A DNA stretch of 64,000 bases from Candidatus Devosia phytovorans (GTDB lineage Bacteria > Pseudomonadota > Alphaproteobacteria > Rhizobiales > Devosiaceae), in contig CP119312.1 of assembly GCA_029202405.1 (NCBI GenBank), positions 4,253,501 to 4,317,500 of the forward strand, read 5' to 3'. Each line of letters opens with the position of its first letter. Position 1 is the stretch's first letter. Positions 16,042 to 25,346 of this stretch are shown one piece after another. The position numbers and the translations under genes were made by a program. The notes under the pieces were generated by a model. That model did not search any database. It saw nothing but the letters and a program-made list of their open reading frames with translations, and was not told the DNA's origin.

Positions 16042-17061
16042 TCAGCGCGTGAGGGTCGGGAATGGCGTCGGCGCGGGCTTGCCCGACATGACCGCAACCA
16101 CATCGGCATCCTTGGCGCCGCCACCGAACATGCCGCCAATGCCGCCGATGAAGCCCGAGACGGCGGCGCTGCGCTGCTTGACGGCGGCCTCCTCATTGGC
16201 CTTGCGGGTGGCAGCGGTTGCCTCGTTGACGACGGCCTTGGTGAAGGCAGCTTCATCGGCGGCCTGTTTCTCGGCAAGGCCGGCGATCAGCGTCGTGGCT
16301 GGGCAGGGACCCATGGCATTGAGTGCGCCACCGGTGGGGTTGAAGATATACTGGCCCTCGCAGACGTCCCAGGCTGGCGGCGCCTTGGTCAGCTCGAACA
16401 GGTCATAGCCTTCCTTGATATCCTTCCAGAAATTGAGATGCTGGCTGGATGCCTCCCTGGCCAGATTGGTCGGGGTCATCTTGAAGGGGAAGATCTGCAG
16501 CTGGAAGCTGTGGTTGCCGCCCTTGAAGGTCTCGCGGGCCAGAGAATAGATTTCGGCGATGCCGTCATCGGTCATGGCGTAGCAGCCGCGCGACGAGCAA
16601 TCGCCATGCACCATAAGGTCGCTCCCGGTGCGGCCATGGGCGCGGTCGAACTTGTTGGGAAAGCCGGTGTTGAAGGCGAGGTAATAGCTGGACTTGGGGT
16701 TCATCAGGCCGGGCGTGATCGTATAGAAGCCCTCGGGGCTCTGCCGGTCGCCTTCCTTGATTTTCGGGCCGAGATCGCCTGAAAAGGCGCAGATCTCGTA
16801 GGTCTTGAGCATCTTGAACTGGCCGGAGGAGGTCCGCTTCCAGACTTCGAGAGTTTTTTCCTGCTTGAACAGGCGGATGACCATGGCTTCGCCGGGCGAG
16901 GAGCCGATGGCGCGCAGGCTGCTCAGCGTGGCGCTGGGCAGCGGCTGGTTGTGACGGTTGTCGCTGGACTTGGGCAAAAAGCCGCCGCAGGCGACGAGCC
17001 CAAGGGCCACCCAGAGCAGGATGACGACGGAAGAAAGCTTGCGCAAAAGACTGGCTGTCAC
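16042..17061 (-). CDS. L,D-transpeptidase (YkuD domain) lipoprotein, YafK-like
   Basis: 339 residues. The lipoprotein signal ends with LVAC (C25 lipidated). The YkuD catalytic motif is LMVHGDCSSRGCYAMTD with H152 and catalytic C160. Residues 58-100 (VIRLFKQEKTLEVWKRTSSG and following) are as in YafK/DpaA-type enzymes that process murein or its links to outer-membrane proteins. The last ~100 residues are a less conserved Ala/Glu-rich extension. It acts in the periplasm. A separate single gene between accA and the cysteine-containing membrane protein gene. Confidence 0.9.
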   Translation of the reverse strand: MTASLLRKLSSVVILLWVALGLVACGGFLPKSSDNRHNQPLPSATLSSLRAIGSSPGEAMVIRLFKQEKTLEVWKRTSSGQFKMLKTYEICAFSGDLGPKIKEGDRQSPEGFYTITPGLMNPKSSYYLAFNTGFPNKFDRAHGRTGSDLMVHGDCSSRGCYAMTDDGIAEIYSLARETFKGGNHSFQLQIFPFKMTPTNLAREASSQHLNFWKDIKEGYDLFELTKAPPAWDVCEGQYIFNPTGGALNAMGPCPATTLIAGLAEKQAADEAAFTKAVVNEATAATRKANEEAAVKQRSAAVSGFIGGIGGMFGGGAKDADVVAVMSGKPAPTPFPTLTR

Positions 17062-17207
17062 GATCGGCGGCCCGCTGAGGAATCAGTCCCGGCCTTTTCC
17101 AGACCTGGTTACCCAAGCATGAGAAAAGGTGGTGAAGGAAGCCTTACCACGGCCACATTTGGGCCGGAAGCGGGCGCAGATTGCACAGCTTTGTCAGACA
17201 GTCAGGC

Positions 17208-18161
17208 CTAAAGCGCCGAACCGATGGCGAGGAATTTCTCGCGACGGTGTTCGCGGGTCTCGAGCCGTCCCTTGCCGGAAAATTCCTTAAGGAAGCCGGC
17301 GATAGCGTCGCGGGTCGCACCCATGATGGCCTCGTGGTGGCGATGGGCGCCGCCCGTGCCTTCGGGGATGATGGCGTCGATCACGCCAAAGCCGAGCAGA
17401 TCCTGCGCGGTGATCTTCTGGGCGGTGGCCATGTCCTGCGCCTTGGCGGCGTCACGGAAGAGGATCGAGGCGCCAGCTTCCGGGGAAATCACCGAATAGA
17501 TCGAGTTTTCCAGCATCAGCACGCGGTTGGCCACGGCGATGGCGATGGCGCCGCCCGAGCCGCCTTCGCCGATGACGATGGCGATATTGGGCACGCCCAG
17601 CTCAAGGCATTTTTCCGTCGAACGGGCGATGGCTTCGGCCTGGCCGCGCTCTTCGGCCCCAATGCCAGGATAGGCGCCAGCGGTGTCGACGAAGGAGATC
17701 AGCGGGATGTTGAAGCGATCCGCCATTTCCATGATGCGCACGGCCTTGCGATAGCCCTCGGGGCTGGCCATGCCGAAATTATGCTTGAGGCGCGTCTCGG
17801 TATTATTGCCCTTCTCCTGGCCGAGAATGGCGACCGACTGGCCGTTGAAGCGGCCAAAGCCAGCCTGCAGCGCTGCGTCTTCGCGATATTTGCGGTCGCC
17901 GGCCAGCGGCGTCCATTCGGTGATCAGCTTGCCGACATAGTCGGAAAAATGCGGGCGCTGCGGATGGCGCGCGACCTGGGTCTTCTGCCAGGGTGTCAGG
18001 CGGCGGTAGATCTCGACCAGCGCCTCGTCGGCACGGGCGGACAGGCGGTTGACCTCCTCGTCGATGCTGACGGCCTGGTCGGTAGCGGCCATGGCCTTGA
18101 GCTCGGCGATCTTGCCTTCAAGATCGGCAACCGGCTTTTCAAAATCGAGATAGGACTGCAT
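17208..18161 (-). CDS. accA: Acetyl-CoA carboxylase carboxyltransferase subunit alpha
   Basis: 317 residues, full length. Typical start MQSYLDFEKPVADLEGKIAE and the carboxyltransferase core HPQRPHFSDYV, FVDTAGAYPGIGAEERGQAE, GEGGSGGAIAIAVANRVLML are present. AccA pairs with AccD to move the carboxyl group from biotin to acetyl-CoA, forming malonyl-CoA for fatty acid synthesis. It follows xerD in the same direction but has its own predicted promoter (18198-18227). Confidence 0.98.
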   Translation of the reverse strand: MQSYLDFEKPVADLEGKIAELKAMAATDQAVSIDEEVNRLSARADEALVEIYRRLTPWQKTQVARHPQRPHFSDYVGKLITEWTPLAGDRKYREDAALQAGFGRFNGQSVAILGQEKGNNTETRLKHNFGMASPEGYRKAVRIMEMADRFNIPLISFVDTAGAYPGIGAEERGQAEAIARSTEKCLELGVPNIAIVIGEGGSGGAIAIAVANRVLMLENSIYSVISPEAGASILFRDAAKAQDMATAQKITAQDLLGFGVIDAIIPEGTGGAHRHHEAIMGATRDAIAGFLKEFSGKGRLETREHRREKFLAIGSAL

Positions 18162-18197
18162 TAAACCTGCCCGTTGGGGGTCTCGTTACGCGACCCT

Positions 18198-18227
18198 AGC
18201 ATATCGGCCGCTGCTGTTGCGCTTCAA
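18198..18227 (-). promoter_or_regulatory. Predicted promoter of accA
   Basis: On the reverse strand TTGAAG (18222-18227), 18-bp spacer, TATGCT (18198-18203). The transcript would begin about 30 bases before the accA start codon. Confidence 0.45.
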
Positions 18228-18304
18228 AGTGGCCGGAAAGTGGCGATGACGCAACGCCAAGTCAAGGCTTGAGGCCGCATGAGGCACAGGAAATGGCCCC
18301 GCAG

Positions 18305-19210
18305 TCACCCTCCGGCCAGCGGGTGATGGGTCTCGACCAGCGTCTTGAGCTTCTCGTCGAGCACATGGGTATAGATCTGCGTGGTCGAGATATCGGCATG
18401 GCCGAGCAGCATCTGCACGACGCGGAGATCCGCCCCGCCGGCCAGCAGATGGCTGGCAAAGGCGTGGCGCAGCACATGGGGCGCGATGCGGACGGAGCTG
18501 ATGCCGGCGCGGGCCGCGAGCCCCTTGAGATCACGGGCAAACACCTGGCGGCTGAGATAGCCCTCGGCGCCGCCGGCGGGAAAGAGGAATGGCCCGGGTT
18601 CGAGCGTTGTCACATAGGTCTTGATGGCATCGCGCGCCCGGTCGTTGAGCGGCACGACGCGGTCCTTGTTGCCCTTGCCGCGGACCGTCAGATAGCTGGT
18701 GTCACGCATTACCGCGGAGCGGCGCAGGCTTACCAGCTCGCTGACGCGCAGGCCCGTGGCATAGAGCAGTTCGAGCAGGACATAGAGCCGCAGCGCCAGG
18801 GCCTGCTGCTCGGGCTCGGCTGCTGCATTGGCCTCGGTTTCGGCCTGTGACAAGAGCCTATCCACCTCGGCAATGCTCAGGACCTTGGGCAGGGCGCGGC
18901 GCGTCCGTGGGCTGGCGACGATACGGGTCGGATCGTCGCTGCGCATGCCGTCGGTGCAGAGGAAACGGTGAAACTGGCGGATGGCCGACAATCTGCGGGC
19001 GGCGGAACTGGCGGAGAGGCCGTCGAGCCGCAGGCGGTCGAGATAGGCGGTGACGGTCTCGCGCTCGACATCGAGCAGGGTCTTGCCCTTACCAGTGATA
19101 AAGCCGGCATAGTCGGAAAGGTCGCGGCGATAGGCGTCGATGGTATTCTTCGCGGCGCCGCGTTCGGCACTCATCATCTCGAGGAATGCCGAGACCGTGT
19201 GTCCGCTCAT
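18305..19210 (-). CDS. xerD: Site-specific tyrosine recombinase XerD
   Basis: 301 residues. An N-terminal SAM-like core-binding domain (FLEMMSAERGAAKNTIDAYR) precedes the catalytic domain with Arg in ATGLRVSELVSLRR, the beta-hairpin Lys in VRGKGNKDRVVPL, HVLRHAFASHLL, LGHADISTTQIYTHV; the nucleophile is Y280. With XerC it resolves chromosome dimers at dif during division. Length and absence of any neighbouring mobile genes fit the housekeeping enzyme rather than a phage or island integrase. The ATG overlaps the previous gene's stop by 4 bp. Confidence 0.95.
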   Translation of the reverse strand: MSGHTVSAFLEMMSAERGAAKNTIDAYRRDLSDYAGFITGKGKTLLDVERETVTAYLDRLRLDGLSASSAARRLSAIRQFHRFLCTDGMRSDDPTRIVASPRTRRALPKVLSIAEVDRLLSQAETEANAAAEPEQQALALRLYVLLELLYATGLRVSELVSLRRSAVMRDTSYLTVRGKGNKDRVVPLNDRARDAIKTYVTTLEPGPFLFPAGGAEGYLSRQVFARDLKGLAARAGISSVRIAPHVLRHAFASHLLAGGADLRVVQMLLGHADISTTQIYTHVLDEKLKTLVETHHPLAGG

Positions 19211-19422
19211 GGGGAAACTGCTGGTGTGGCAGGATTTTGCGCTGGCGGCGCCTCGGTGCCCGGCAGGGGGCGCTGGCCGCCATTGAGCAGGTCATTGGTC
19301 GGAATGCGGATGGTCACTTCCTTTGGCGTCGGCTCGACATAGGCGATGAGCGCGACCATGCCGGCATAGACGAGGCCAGCCAGGAACAGCAGGGTGATGA
19401 TGAGGCGGATCAGGGTGGGCAT
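19207..19422 (-). CDS. Small membrane protein preceding xerD, unnamed
   Basis: 71 residues from ATG at 19422 (an alternative ATG 21 bases upstream is possible). One transmembrane helix (about 8-28, ITLLFLAGLVYAGMVALIAY) is followed by VEPTPKEVTIRIP and a Pro/Ala-rich tail in the periplasm. From memory, similar small proteins occur between aroK and xerD in related genomes; the function is unknown. It overlaps xerD by 4 bp (ATGA), so the two are co-translated. Confidence 0.78.
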   Translation of the reverse strand: MPTLIRLIITLLFLAGLVYAGMVALIAYVEPTPKEVTIRIPTNDLLNGGQRPLPGTEAPPAQNPATPAVSP

Positions 19423-19518
19423 GGTCTTCCGTCTGGCAAGCATGCTTCAAGCAGGCTTACAGAATGCTGGCAAAAAGTTTCGTTTTGGTAGGCATGATAT
19501 TGATTTCCCCGCTTCGGC

Positions 19519-19547
19519 TTGACAGGGGCGGCGCGCGCGGCTTGATA
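19519..19547 (+). promoter_or_regulatory. Predicted promoter of aroK-aroB
   Basis: TTGACA (19519-19524), 17-bp GC-rich spacer, TTGATA (19542-19547). Perfect -35 box, weaker -10 box, 25 bases before the aroK start. Confidence 0.5.
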
Positions 19548-19572
19548 GGACCACTATCTGCGGAGCACTTTC

Positions 19573-20157
19573 TTGAATCGACCGGACGGGGCATTGCGGC
19601 AGGCCCGCGCCGAACAGCTTGTCCAGCAACTGTCCGGCAGGCCGATCGTTCTGGTCGGCATGATGGGCGCCGGCAAGACCACCGTAGGGCGGCGCCTGGC
19701 TTCCCGGCTCAATCGCCATTTTCTCGACAGCGATGAAGAGATCGAGAAGGCGGCGCAGATGACCATTCCCGAAATTTTCGAGCAGCGCGGCGAGCCCGAA
19801 TTTCGCGCCGGGGAAACCCGCGTCATCGCCCGTGTGCTCAAGGAACACAATGTCGTGCTCGCTACCGGCGGCGGTGCCTTCGTCAATTTGGAGACGCGGG
19901 CCCTGGTCAAGCATGAGGCGATTTCGGTCTGGCTCAAGGCCGAGGTCGATATCCTGTTCGAGCGGGTCTCCCGCCGCTCCAATCGGCCCTTGCTCAAGAC
20001 CGCCGATCCACGCGCCACGCTCGAAAAGCTGATCGAGGAGCGCTATCCCATCTATGCCGAGGCCGACGTGATCGTTTTGTCGCGCGACGTGCCGCAGGAG
20101 GTCGTGGCCGGCGACATCGTCGAGGCGGTGCTGACCTATCTCGAACAGCAGGACTGA
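19573..20157 (+). CDS. aroK: Shikimate kinase
   Basis: 194 residues from TTG at 19573, with GGAG seven bases upstream. Walker A is GMMGAGKTT (residues 29-37), followed by DSDEEIEKAA for shikimate binding and the GGGAF loop (ATGGGAFV). It phosphorylates shikimate with ATP, step five of the chorismate pathway. aroB, which makes an earlier intermediate, follows after two bases, forming an aroKB operon. Confidence 0.97.
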   Translation: MNRPDGALRQARAEQLVQQLSGRPIVLVGMMGAGKTTVGRRLASRLNRHFLDSDEEIEKAAQMTIPEIFEQRGEPEFRAGETRVIARVLKEHNVVLATGGGAFVNLETRALVKHEAISVWLKAEVDILFERVSRRSNRPLLKTADPRATLEKLIEERYPIYAEADVIVLSRDVPQEVVAGDIVEAVLTYLEQQD

Positions 20158-20159
20158 TC

Positions 20160-21269
20160 ATGGCCATCGACCACACGGTACACGTTGCGCTGGGCGAGCG
20201 TGCCTATGACATCCTGATCGGGCCTGACCTGCTCGACGAGGCCGGCGCGATCCTGGCCAGCCGCTTTCCCGGGCGCCGCTATGGCATTATCACCGACGAC
20301 AATGTTGCCAGGGCGCAATTGCCGCGCCTTGTCGCCTCGCTCGATGCGGCGGGCCTCAGCCATACCGAAATCGTGCTGCCGGCCGGCGAGAGCACCAAGA
20401 GCTGGGATCTGCTGGGGCAGGCCGTGGAGGGCATTCTTGCCGCACGGCTGGAGCGCGGCGACCTCGTCATCGCGCTGGGCGGTGGCGTCATCGGCGACCT
20501 CGCCGGTTTTGCTGCCTCGATTGCCCGGCGCGGCATGGATTTCGTGCAGATGCCGACCTCGCTTCTGGCGCAGGTCGATAGCTCCGTGGGCGGCAAGACG
20601 GGGATCAATTCGCCGCATGGCAAGAACCTGATCGGCGCCTTCCACCAGCCCAAGCTGGTCCTGGCCGATCTCTCCACGCTCGATACGCTGTCGCCCCGCC
20701 AGTTCGCTGCCGGCTATGCGGAAGTGGTCAAATATGGCTTGATCGACGACGAAGAATTCTTCTTCTGGCTCGAAGAGCATCGCGCCGAAATCTTTGCCGG
20801 TAGTCCGGCGCGCGGCGAGGCGATTGCCCGCTGCTGCGCCCACAAGGCACGCGTCGTCATCGCGGATGAAAAAGAGCTCGGCGTGCGCGCGCTGCTCAAT
20901 CTCGGCCACACGTTCGGGCATGCGCTGGAAAAGGACACCGGCTATTCCGACCGTCTGCTGCATGGCGAAGGCGTGGCGATCGGCATGGTGCTGGCGCATG
21001 GTTTTTCGGCAAAGCTCGGCATGGCCCCCAGCCAGGATACCGGCCGCATCATCGCCCACTTGAAGAGCGCGGGCCTGCCCACCACCTTGGGTGATATCCC
21101 GGGGGCACTGGGCTCTACCGAAATCCTGATGGCGGCCATTGCGCAGGACAAGAAGGTCTCGCGCGGGGCGCTGACCTTCATCCTCACCCGCGGCATCGGC
21201 CGGGCCTTCATCGAAAAGAATGTCGACGGCAGCGCCGTTGCAGCCTATCTCGACGAGATGCGGGGGTAG
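20160..21269 (+). CDS. aroB: 3-dehydroquinate synthase
   Basis: 369 residues. NAD-binding GGGVIGDLAGFAAS and the metal-binding residues in LVQVDSSVGGKTGIN-type context (LLAQVDSSVGGKTGI), GYAEVVKYGLI and LNLGHTFGHALE are all present. It converts DAHP to 3-dehydroquinate in aromatic amino acid synthesis. Co-transcribed with aroK. It ends 3 bases from the convergent bolA stop codon. Confidence 0.98.
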   Translation: MAIDHTVHVALGERAYDILIGPDLLDEAGAILASRFPGRRYGIITDDNVARAQLPRLVASLDAAGLSHTEIVLPAGESTKSWDLLGQAVEGILAARLERGDLVIALGGGVIGDLAGFAASIARRGMDFVQMPTSLLAQVDSSVGGKTGINSPHGKNLIGAFHQPKLVLADLSTLDTLSPRQFAAGYAEVVKYGLIDDEEFFFWLEEHRAEIFAGSPARGEAIARCCAHKARVVIADEKELGVRALLNLGHTFGHALEKDTGYSDRLLHGEGVAIGMVLAHGFSAKLGMAPSQDTGRIIAHLKSAGLPTTLGDIPGALGSTEILMAAIAQDKKVSRGALTFILTRGIGRAFIEKNVDGSAVAAYLDEMRG

Positions 21270-21272
21270 GGC

Positions 21273-21548
21273 CTAAACATAGGGCCCTTCCACCGGCAGA
21301 ACCTCAATCGCCAGCGCATGCACTCGGCCCTTGAGATCGGCTTCCAGCACTTCGTGAATAGCGCGGTGTTGCGCCACGCGGCTCATACCGGCAAAATGGT
21401 TGGCCGCGATTCTGACACGGAAATGGGTTTCACCACCCTCCCGCCAACCGGCGTGGCCATGGTGCTGCATCGACTCGTCGATCACATCGAGGAAAGCGGG
21501 CGTAAATCGATCGGAGAGCTTGGCGGTAAGGGTGTCTTTGACGCTCAT
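21273..21548 (-). CDS. bolA: BolA-family protein
   Basis: 91 residues from ATG at 21548. The BolA class II-like fold signature is present: FLDVIDESMQHHGHAG, ETHFRVRIAANHFAGMSRVAQHR and VHALAIEVLP. The His in HHGHAG and the conserved His in AQHRAIH are candidates for Fe-S ligand sharing with a monothiol glutaredoxin. Position next to aroB and the J-domain protein gene is conserved in related genomes. It is divergent from the J-domain gene with a 42-bp gap. Confidence 0.92.
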   Translation of the reverse strand: MSVKDTLTAKLSDRFTPAFLDVIDESMQHHGHAGWREGGETHFRVRIAANHFAGMSRVAQHRAIHEVLEADLKGRVHALAIEVLPVEGPYV

Positions 21549-21590
21549 GGCACTGGCCTCTATCTGGTTTTGGCTCTTAACTAGGCGAGA

Positions 21591-22226
21591 ATGAAACTGT
21601 CGTCCAAGATCTTTGACTCCATTCGCATCAAGCCGCGCCGGGAAGAAAAGCCCGCGCCGGTCGAGCACGTCTGTGACTGGGAGGGCTGCGACAAGGCCGG
21701 CGAATACCGCGCGCCCAAGGGGGCGCGTGGCACGGGCGAATATCATCATTTCTGCCTCGAGCATGTCCGCCACTATAATACGTCGTTCAATTTCTTTGCC
21801 GACATGACCAAGGACGAGCTGGACGAGGCGCTGCATGCCCCGCCCAAGGCGGAGTCGCGGTCAAGCTTTGCCACCGGCAATCCCAACATGCGCTCGGCTG
21901 GCGCCCGGGCGGCGCGCGAGGCCCTGCGGCCCGGCGACAAATATGGCGATCCCTTTGGCGTTTTTGCCAAATATCGCCATCGTCAGTCGCAGAAGCCGGC
22001 GGCCGAGCGGGTCAAGCCGCTGCATGAGCAGGATCGGCGCGCGCTCGAAACCCTGGGCATTGTCGATCGCCAGCCCAAGTCGGACGATATCAAGAAGGCC
22101 TACAAGAGCCTGGTCAAGATCCACCATCCCGATGCCAATGGTGGCGACAAGAGCTCGGAAGACCGCCTGCGGGCGATCATCTCGGCCTATAGCCATCTCA
22201 AGAAGACCGGCTTTGTCGCCAAGTAG
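21591..22226 (+). CDS. J-domain (DnaJ-like) protein
   Basis: 211 residues. The N-terminal ~80 residues have a possible metal site (HVCDWEGCDKAGEYRAPKG, then HHFCLEHVRHYN). The C-terminal J domain (about 150-208) carries the HPD motif as IHHPDANG and the helix YKSLVKIHH. It should stimulate an Hsp70 partner; the client is unknown. It precedes cobS in the same direction, a common order in this group. Confidence 0.92.
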   Translation: MKLSSKIFDSIRIKPRREEKPAPVEHVCDWEGCDKAGEYRAPKGARGTGEYHHFCLEHVRHYNTSFNFFADMTKDELDEALHAPPKAESRSSFATGNPNMRSAGARAAREALRPGDKYGDPFGVFAKYRHRQSQKPAAERVKPLHEQDRRALETLGIVDRQPKSDDIKKAYKSLVKIHHPDANGGDKSSEDRLRAIISAYSHLKKTGFVAK

Positions 22227-22329
22227 GCATGACAATCCGGTGGCTACCCCCAGCGTCACAATGCTGCTATAGAGCCCGCGAGTTTTTAAACGCTTTTCCC
22301 GCCTTTCTCACTCTCCAAGAGACAAGCCC

Positions 22330-23313
22330 ATGACTGAGTACACCAATCTGCCCGACACCGAATTTTCGGCCCGGGAGCTGTTCGGTATCGATACGGACAT
22401 GAAGGTGATGGGCTATAAAGAGGCCAATTCCCACGTTCCCCCGGTTGACCCGGATTATCTGTTCGACCGCAACACGACCCTGGCGATCCTGGCTGGCTTC
22501 CAGTTCAATCGCCGCGTCATGGTGCAGGGCTATCACGGCACCGGCAAGTCGACGCATATTGAACAAGTGGCCGCCAGGCTCAACTGGCCGCTGGTCCGCG
22601 TCAATCTCGACAGCCATGTCAGCCGTATCGATCTCGTCGGCAAGGATGCGATCGTGCTCAAGGATGGCAAGCAGATCACCGAATTCCGCGACGGCATCCT
22701 GCCCTGGGCCGTGCAGAACAATGTCGCGCTGGTGTTTGACGAATATGACGCCGGCCGTCCGGACGTGATGTTCGTGATCCAGCGCGTGCTCGAAGTCGCG
22801 GGCCGTTTGACCCTGCTCGACCAGAACCGCGTCATCACGCCCCATCCGGCCTTCCGCCTGTTCTCGACCACCAATACGATCGGTCTGGGCGATACGTCGG
22901 GGCTCTATCATGGCACCCAGCAGATCAACCAGGGCCAGATGGACCGCTGGAGCCTGGTCACCACGCTCAACTACCTGCCGCATGACAAGGAAGTGGGCAT
23001 CGTCCAGGCCAAGAACAAAGCCTATGGCGAGACCGAGAAGGGCAAGAAGCTCATCTCCAACATGGTGCGCCTTGCCGACCTGACGCGTCAGGCCTTCATC
23101 AATGGCGATCTCTCGACCGTCATGTCGCCGCGTGCCGTCATCACCTGGGCCGAAAATGCCCAGATCTTTGGTGGCGATGTCGGCTTTGCCTTCCGCCTGA
23201 CCTTCCTCAACAAGTGCGACGAACTCGAGCGCCCCGTGGTTGCCGAATTCTACCAGCGCGTGTTCGGTGAAGACCTGCCGGAAAGCTCGGCGAACCTCGC
23301 CGTGATGGCCTAA
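22330..23313 (+). CDS. cobS: Cobaltochelatase subunit CobS
   Basis: 327 residues, an AAA+ ATPase. Walker A is GYHGTGKST (67-75); Walker B and sensor regions are ALVFDEYDAG and LFSTTNTIGLGD. With CobT it forms the chaperone-like part of the aerobic cobaltochelatase, which uses ATP and CobN to insert cobalt into hydrogenobyrinic acid a,c-diamide. cobN is not in the window. No cobalamin riboswitch is visible upstream. Confidence 0.97.
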   Translation: MTEYTNLPDTEFSARELFGIDTDMKVMGYKEANSHVPPVDPDYLFDRNTTLAILAGFQFNRRVMVQGYHGTGKSTHIEQVAARLNWPLVRVNLDSHVSRIDLVGKDAIVLKDGKQITEFRDGILPWAVQNNVALVFDEYDAGRPDVMFVIQRVLEVAGRLTLLDQNRVITPHPAFRLFSTTNTIGLGDTSGLYHGTQQINQGQMDRWSLVTTLNYLPHDKEVGIVQAKNKAYGETEKGKKLISNMVRLADLTRQAFINGDLSTVMSPRAVITWAENAQIFGGDVGFAFRLTFLNKCDELERPVVAEFYQRVFGEDLPESSANLAVMA

Positions 23314-23456
23314 CAAGACTTCTCCCGGCGCCAAGCCGGGAGCCCCCTTCTCCGGCCCTGCGGGCCATCTTCGCCTGAAGCGGAGACAACGCGGTGGCCG
23401 TCCAGGCTCTGTGTCGTGCCCTCGGGCCGCGACTGGGGTTTTCCGGGATAGACCAG

Positions 23457-25346
23457 ATGGCACAACCACCGCGCAGCAAAGCCAACAAGCCCGACCAGAC
23501 CCAGGTGTTCAAATCCGCCATGGGGGCGACGGTGCGCGCCATTGGCGGCAAGGCCGAGCTGGAAGTGACCTTCACGGCTGACCGGCCGTTGCTGACCTCC
23601 GACAAGGCGCGTCTCGCCAATCTCCCCCGCCTGCCGACACGGCGCGATATCGCCATTGCCCGCGGGCAGGGTGATGCCATGGCCATGCGCCTCGCCAGCC
23701 ACGATCCCGATGCGCATCGCAAGCGTGCGCCGATGGACCCCGTCGCCCGCGCCGCCTTTGACGCGCTGGAACAGGCCCGCGTCGAGGCTTTGGGCTGCGT
23801 GCGCATGCCGGGCATGGTGGGCAATATCGGGGAAATGCTGGAAGATCGTCTGTTCCGCGCCAATTTCGCCGAGGTTTCCGACAAGAACGAGGCGCCGATT
23901 GCCGAGGCTCTGGGCCTGCTGCTGCGCGAAAAACTGGCCGGCGTGCCAGTGCCGCCCTCGGGCCATGCGCTGGTCGATCTCTGGCGCAAGGAGATCGAGG
24001 ACAAGGGCGGCAAGTCCCTTGATCAGCTGCTGACGCGGTTCGAAAACCAGGACGAGTTTTCCAAGGCTGCGAAAGCCCTGTTGCGTGACCTCAACCTCGT
24101 ACCCGAAAGCGAGCTGGAAGACCCCGACGCTTCGGACGAAGAGACCGACGAGAACCAGGAGCCCGATCAGGGCGACGCCTCGGACAAGGCGCCCGAACAG
24201 GGCGAAGGCGAGAACGACGCCGACGATACCCAGGACGACGAGCAGGCCGGTGAATCGGAAGAGACCGGCGATGTCGACGGCATGGAATCGGACATGGCCG
24301 ATACCGACGACGATGCGGCGGCCGAAGCCGGTGAAGACGCGCCCATGCCGCCGCCGGCCAAGGATGGCGGCACGCAGCTCTCCAACCAGTTCAACTACAA
24401 GGTCTTCACCTCCAAGTTCGACGAGATCGTCAAGGCGGCAGAGCTTTGCCCGCCCGACGAGCTCGACCAGCTCCGGGCGCTGCTCGACAAGCAGTTGGAA
24501 AATCTCGCCGGTGCGGTGGCGCGGCTGGCCAACAAGCTGCAGCGCCGTCTGATGGCCAAGCAGAACCGCTCCTGGCAGTTCGACCTCGAAGAGGGTCTGC
24601 TCGACACAGCGCGCCTTACCCGCGTTGTGACCGATCCGATGCAGGCGCTCTCGTTCAAGGTCGAGAATGACACCGATTTCCGCGATACGGTCGTGACGCT
24701 TCTCATAGACAATTCCGGCTCGATGCGCGGAAGGCCCATCACGATCGCTGCCATTTGCGGCGACATCCTTGCCCGCACGCTGGAGCGTTGCGGCGTCAAG
24801 GTCGAAATCCTCGGCTTTACCACCCGTGCCTGGAAGGGCGGCAAGTCGCGTGAGGCGTGGCTCGAAGCGGGACGTCCTGCCAATCCGGGTCGCGTCAATG
24901 ACGTGCGCCACATCATCTACAAGGCCGCCGATGAGCCGTGGCGCCATGCAAGGCGCAATCTGGGCCTGATGATGCGCGAAGGGCTTCTGAAAGAAAACAT
25001 CGATGGCGAGGCGCTCGAATGGGCGCGCAAGCGGTTGATGGCGAGGCCTGAAGCCCGCCGCATCCTGATGGTGATTTCCGATGGCGCGCCAGTCGATGAC
25101 AGCACGCAGTCGGTCAATGCCGGCAATTATCTCGAGGCCCATCTCCGCCAGGTGATCGAGGATATCGAGACGCGCTCGCCGATCCAGCTGGTCGCCGTGG
25201 GTATCGGCCATGACGTGACGCGCTACTATCGCCGCGCCGTGACGCTCCTGGACGCCGAGGAATTGGCCGGGGCGCTGACGGACGAGCTGGCGTCGCTGTT
25301 CGACGAGGAAATGCCGGCGCAGGCCCGCAGGCGGGTCCGCGGCTGA
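23457..25346 (+). CDS. cobT: Cobaltochelatase subunit CobT
   Basis: 629 residues from ATG at 23457; a start 63 bases upstream is not conserved-looking. A helical N-terminal region is followed by a strongly acidic linker (about 215-305, rich in Asp/Glu/Gly) and a C-terminal von Willebrand A domain with the metal-binding MIDAS motif IDNSGSMRGRPI near residue 418. It acts with CobS in cobalt insertion. Its TGA overlaps the ATG of the next gene by one base. Confidence 0.97.
   Translation: MAQPPRSKANKPDQTQVFKSAMGATVRAIGGKAELEVTFTADRPLLTSDKARLANLPRLPTRRDIAIARGQGDAMAMRLASHDPDAHRKRAPMDPVARAAFDALEQARVEALGCVRMPGMVGNIGEMLEDRLFRANFAEVSDKNEAPIAEALGLLLREKLAGVPVPPSGHALVDLWRKEIEDKGGKSLDQLLTRFENQDEFSKAAKALLRDLNLVPESELEDPDASDEETDENQEPDQGDASDKAPEQGEGENDADDTQDDEQAGESEETGDVDGMESDMADTDDDAAAEAGEDAPMPPPAKDGGTQLSNQFNYKVFTSKFDEIVKAAELCPPDELDQLRALLDKQLENLAGAVARLANKLQRRLMAKQNRSWQFDLEEGLLDTARLTRVVTDPMQALSFKVENDTDFRDTVVTLLIDNSGSMRGRPITIAAICGDILARTLERCGVKVEILGFTTRAWKGGKSREAWLEAGRPANPGRVNDVRHIIYKAADEPWRHARRNLGLMMREGLLKENIDGEALEWARKRLMARPEARRILMVISDGAPVDDSTQSVNAGNYLEAHLRQVIEDIETRSPIQLVAVGIGHDVTRYYRRAVTLLDAEELAGALTDELASLFDEEMPAQARRRVRG

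Noticed and set aside
18305..19210. XerD-like gene as an island integrase
   Set aside because: Length, full XerD motifs and conserved housekeeping neighbours (accA, aroK) argue for the chromosomal dimer-resolution enzyme.
23310..25211. A 633-codon reverse frame opposite cobT
   Set aside because: Shadow of the cobT reading frame; composition is atypical for a protein (His/Arg/Gly runs).
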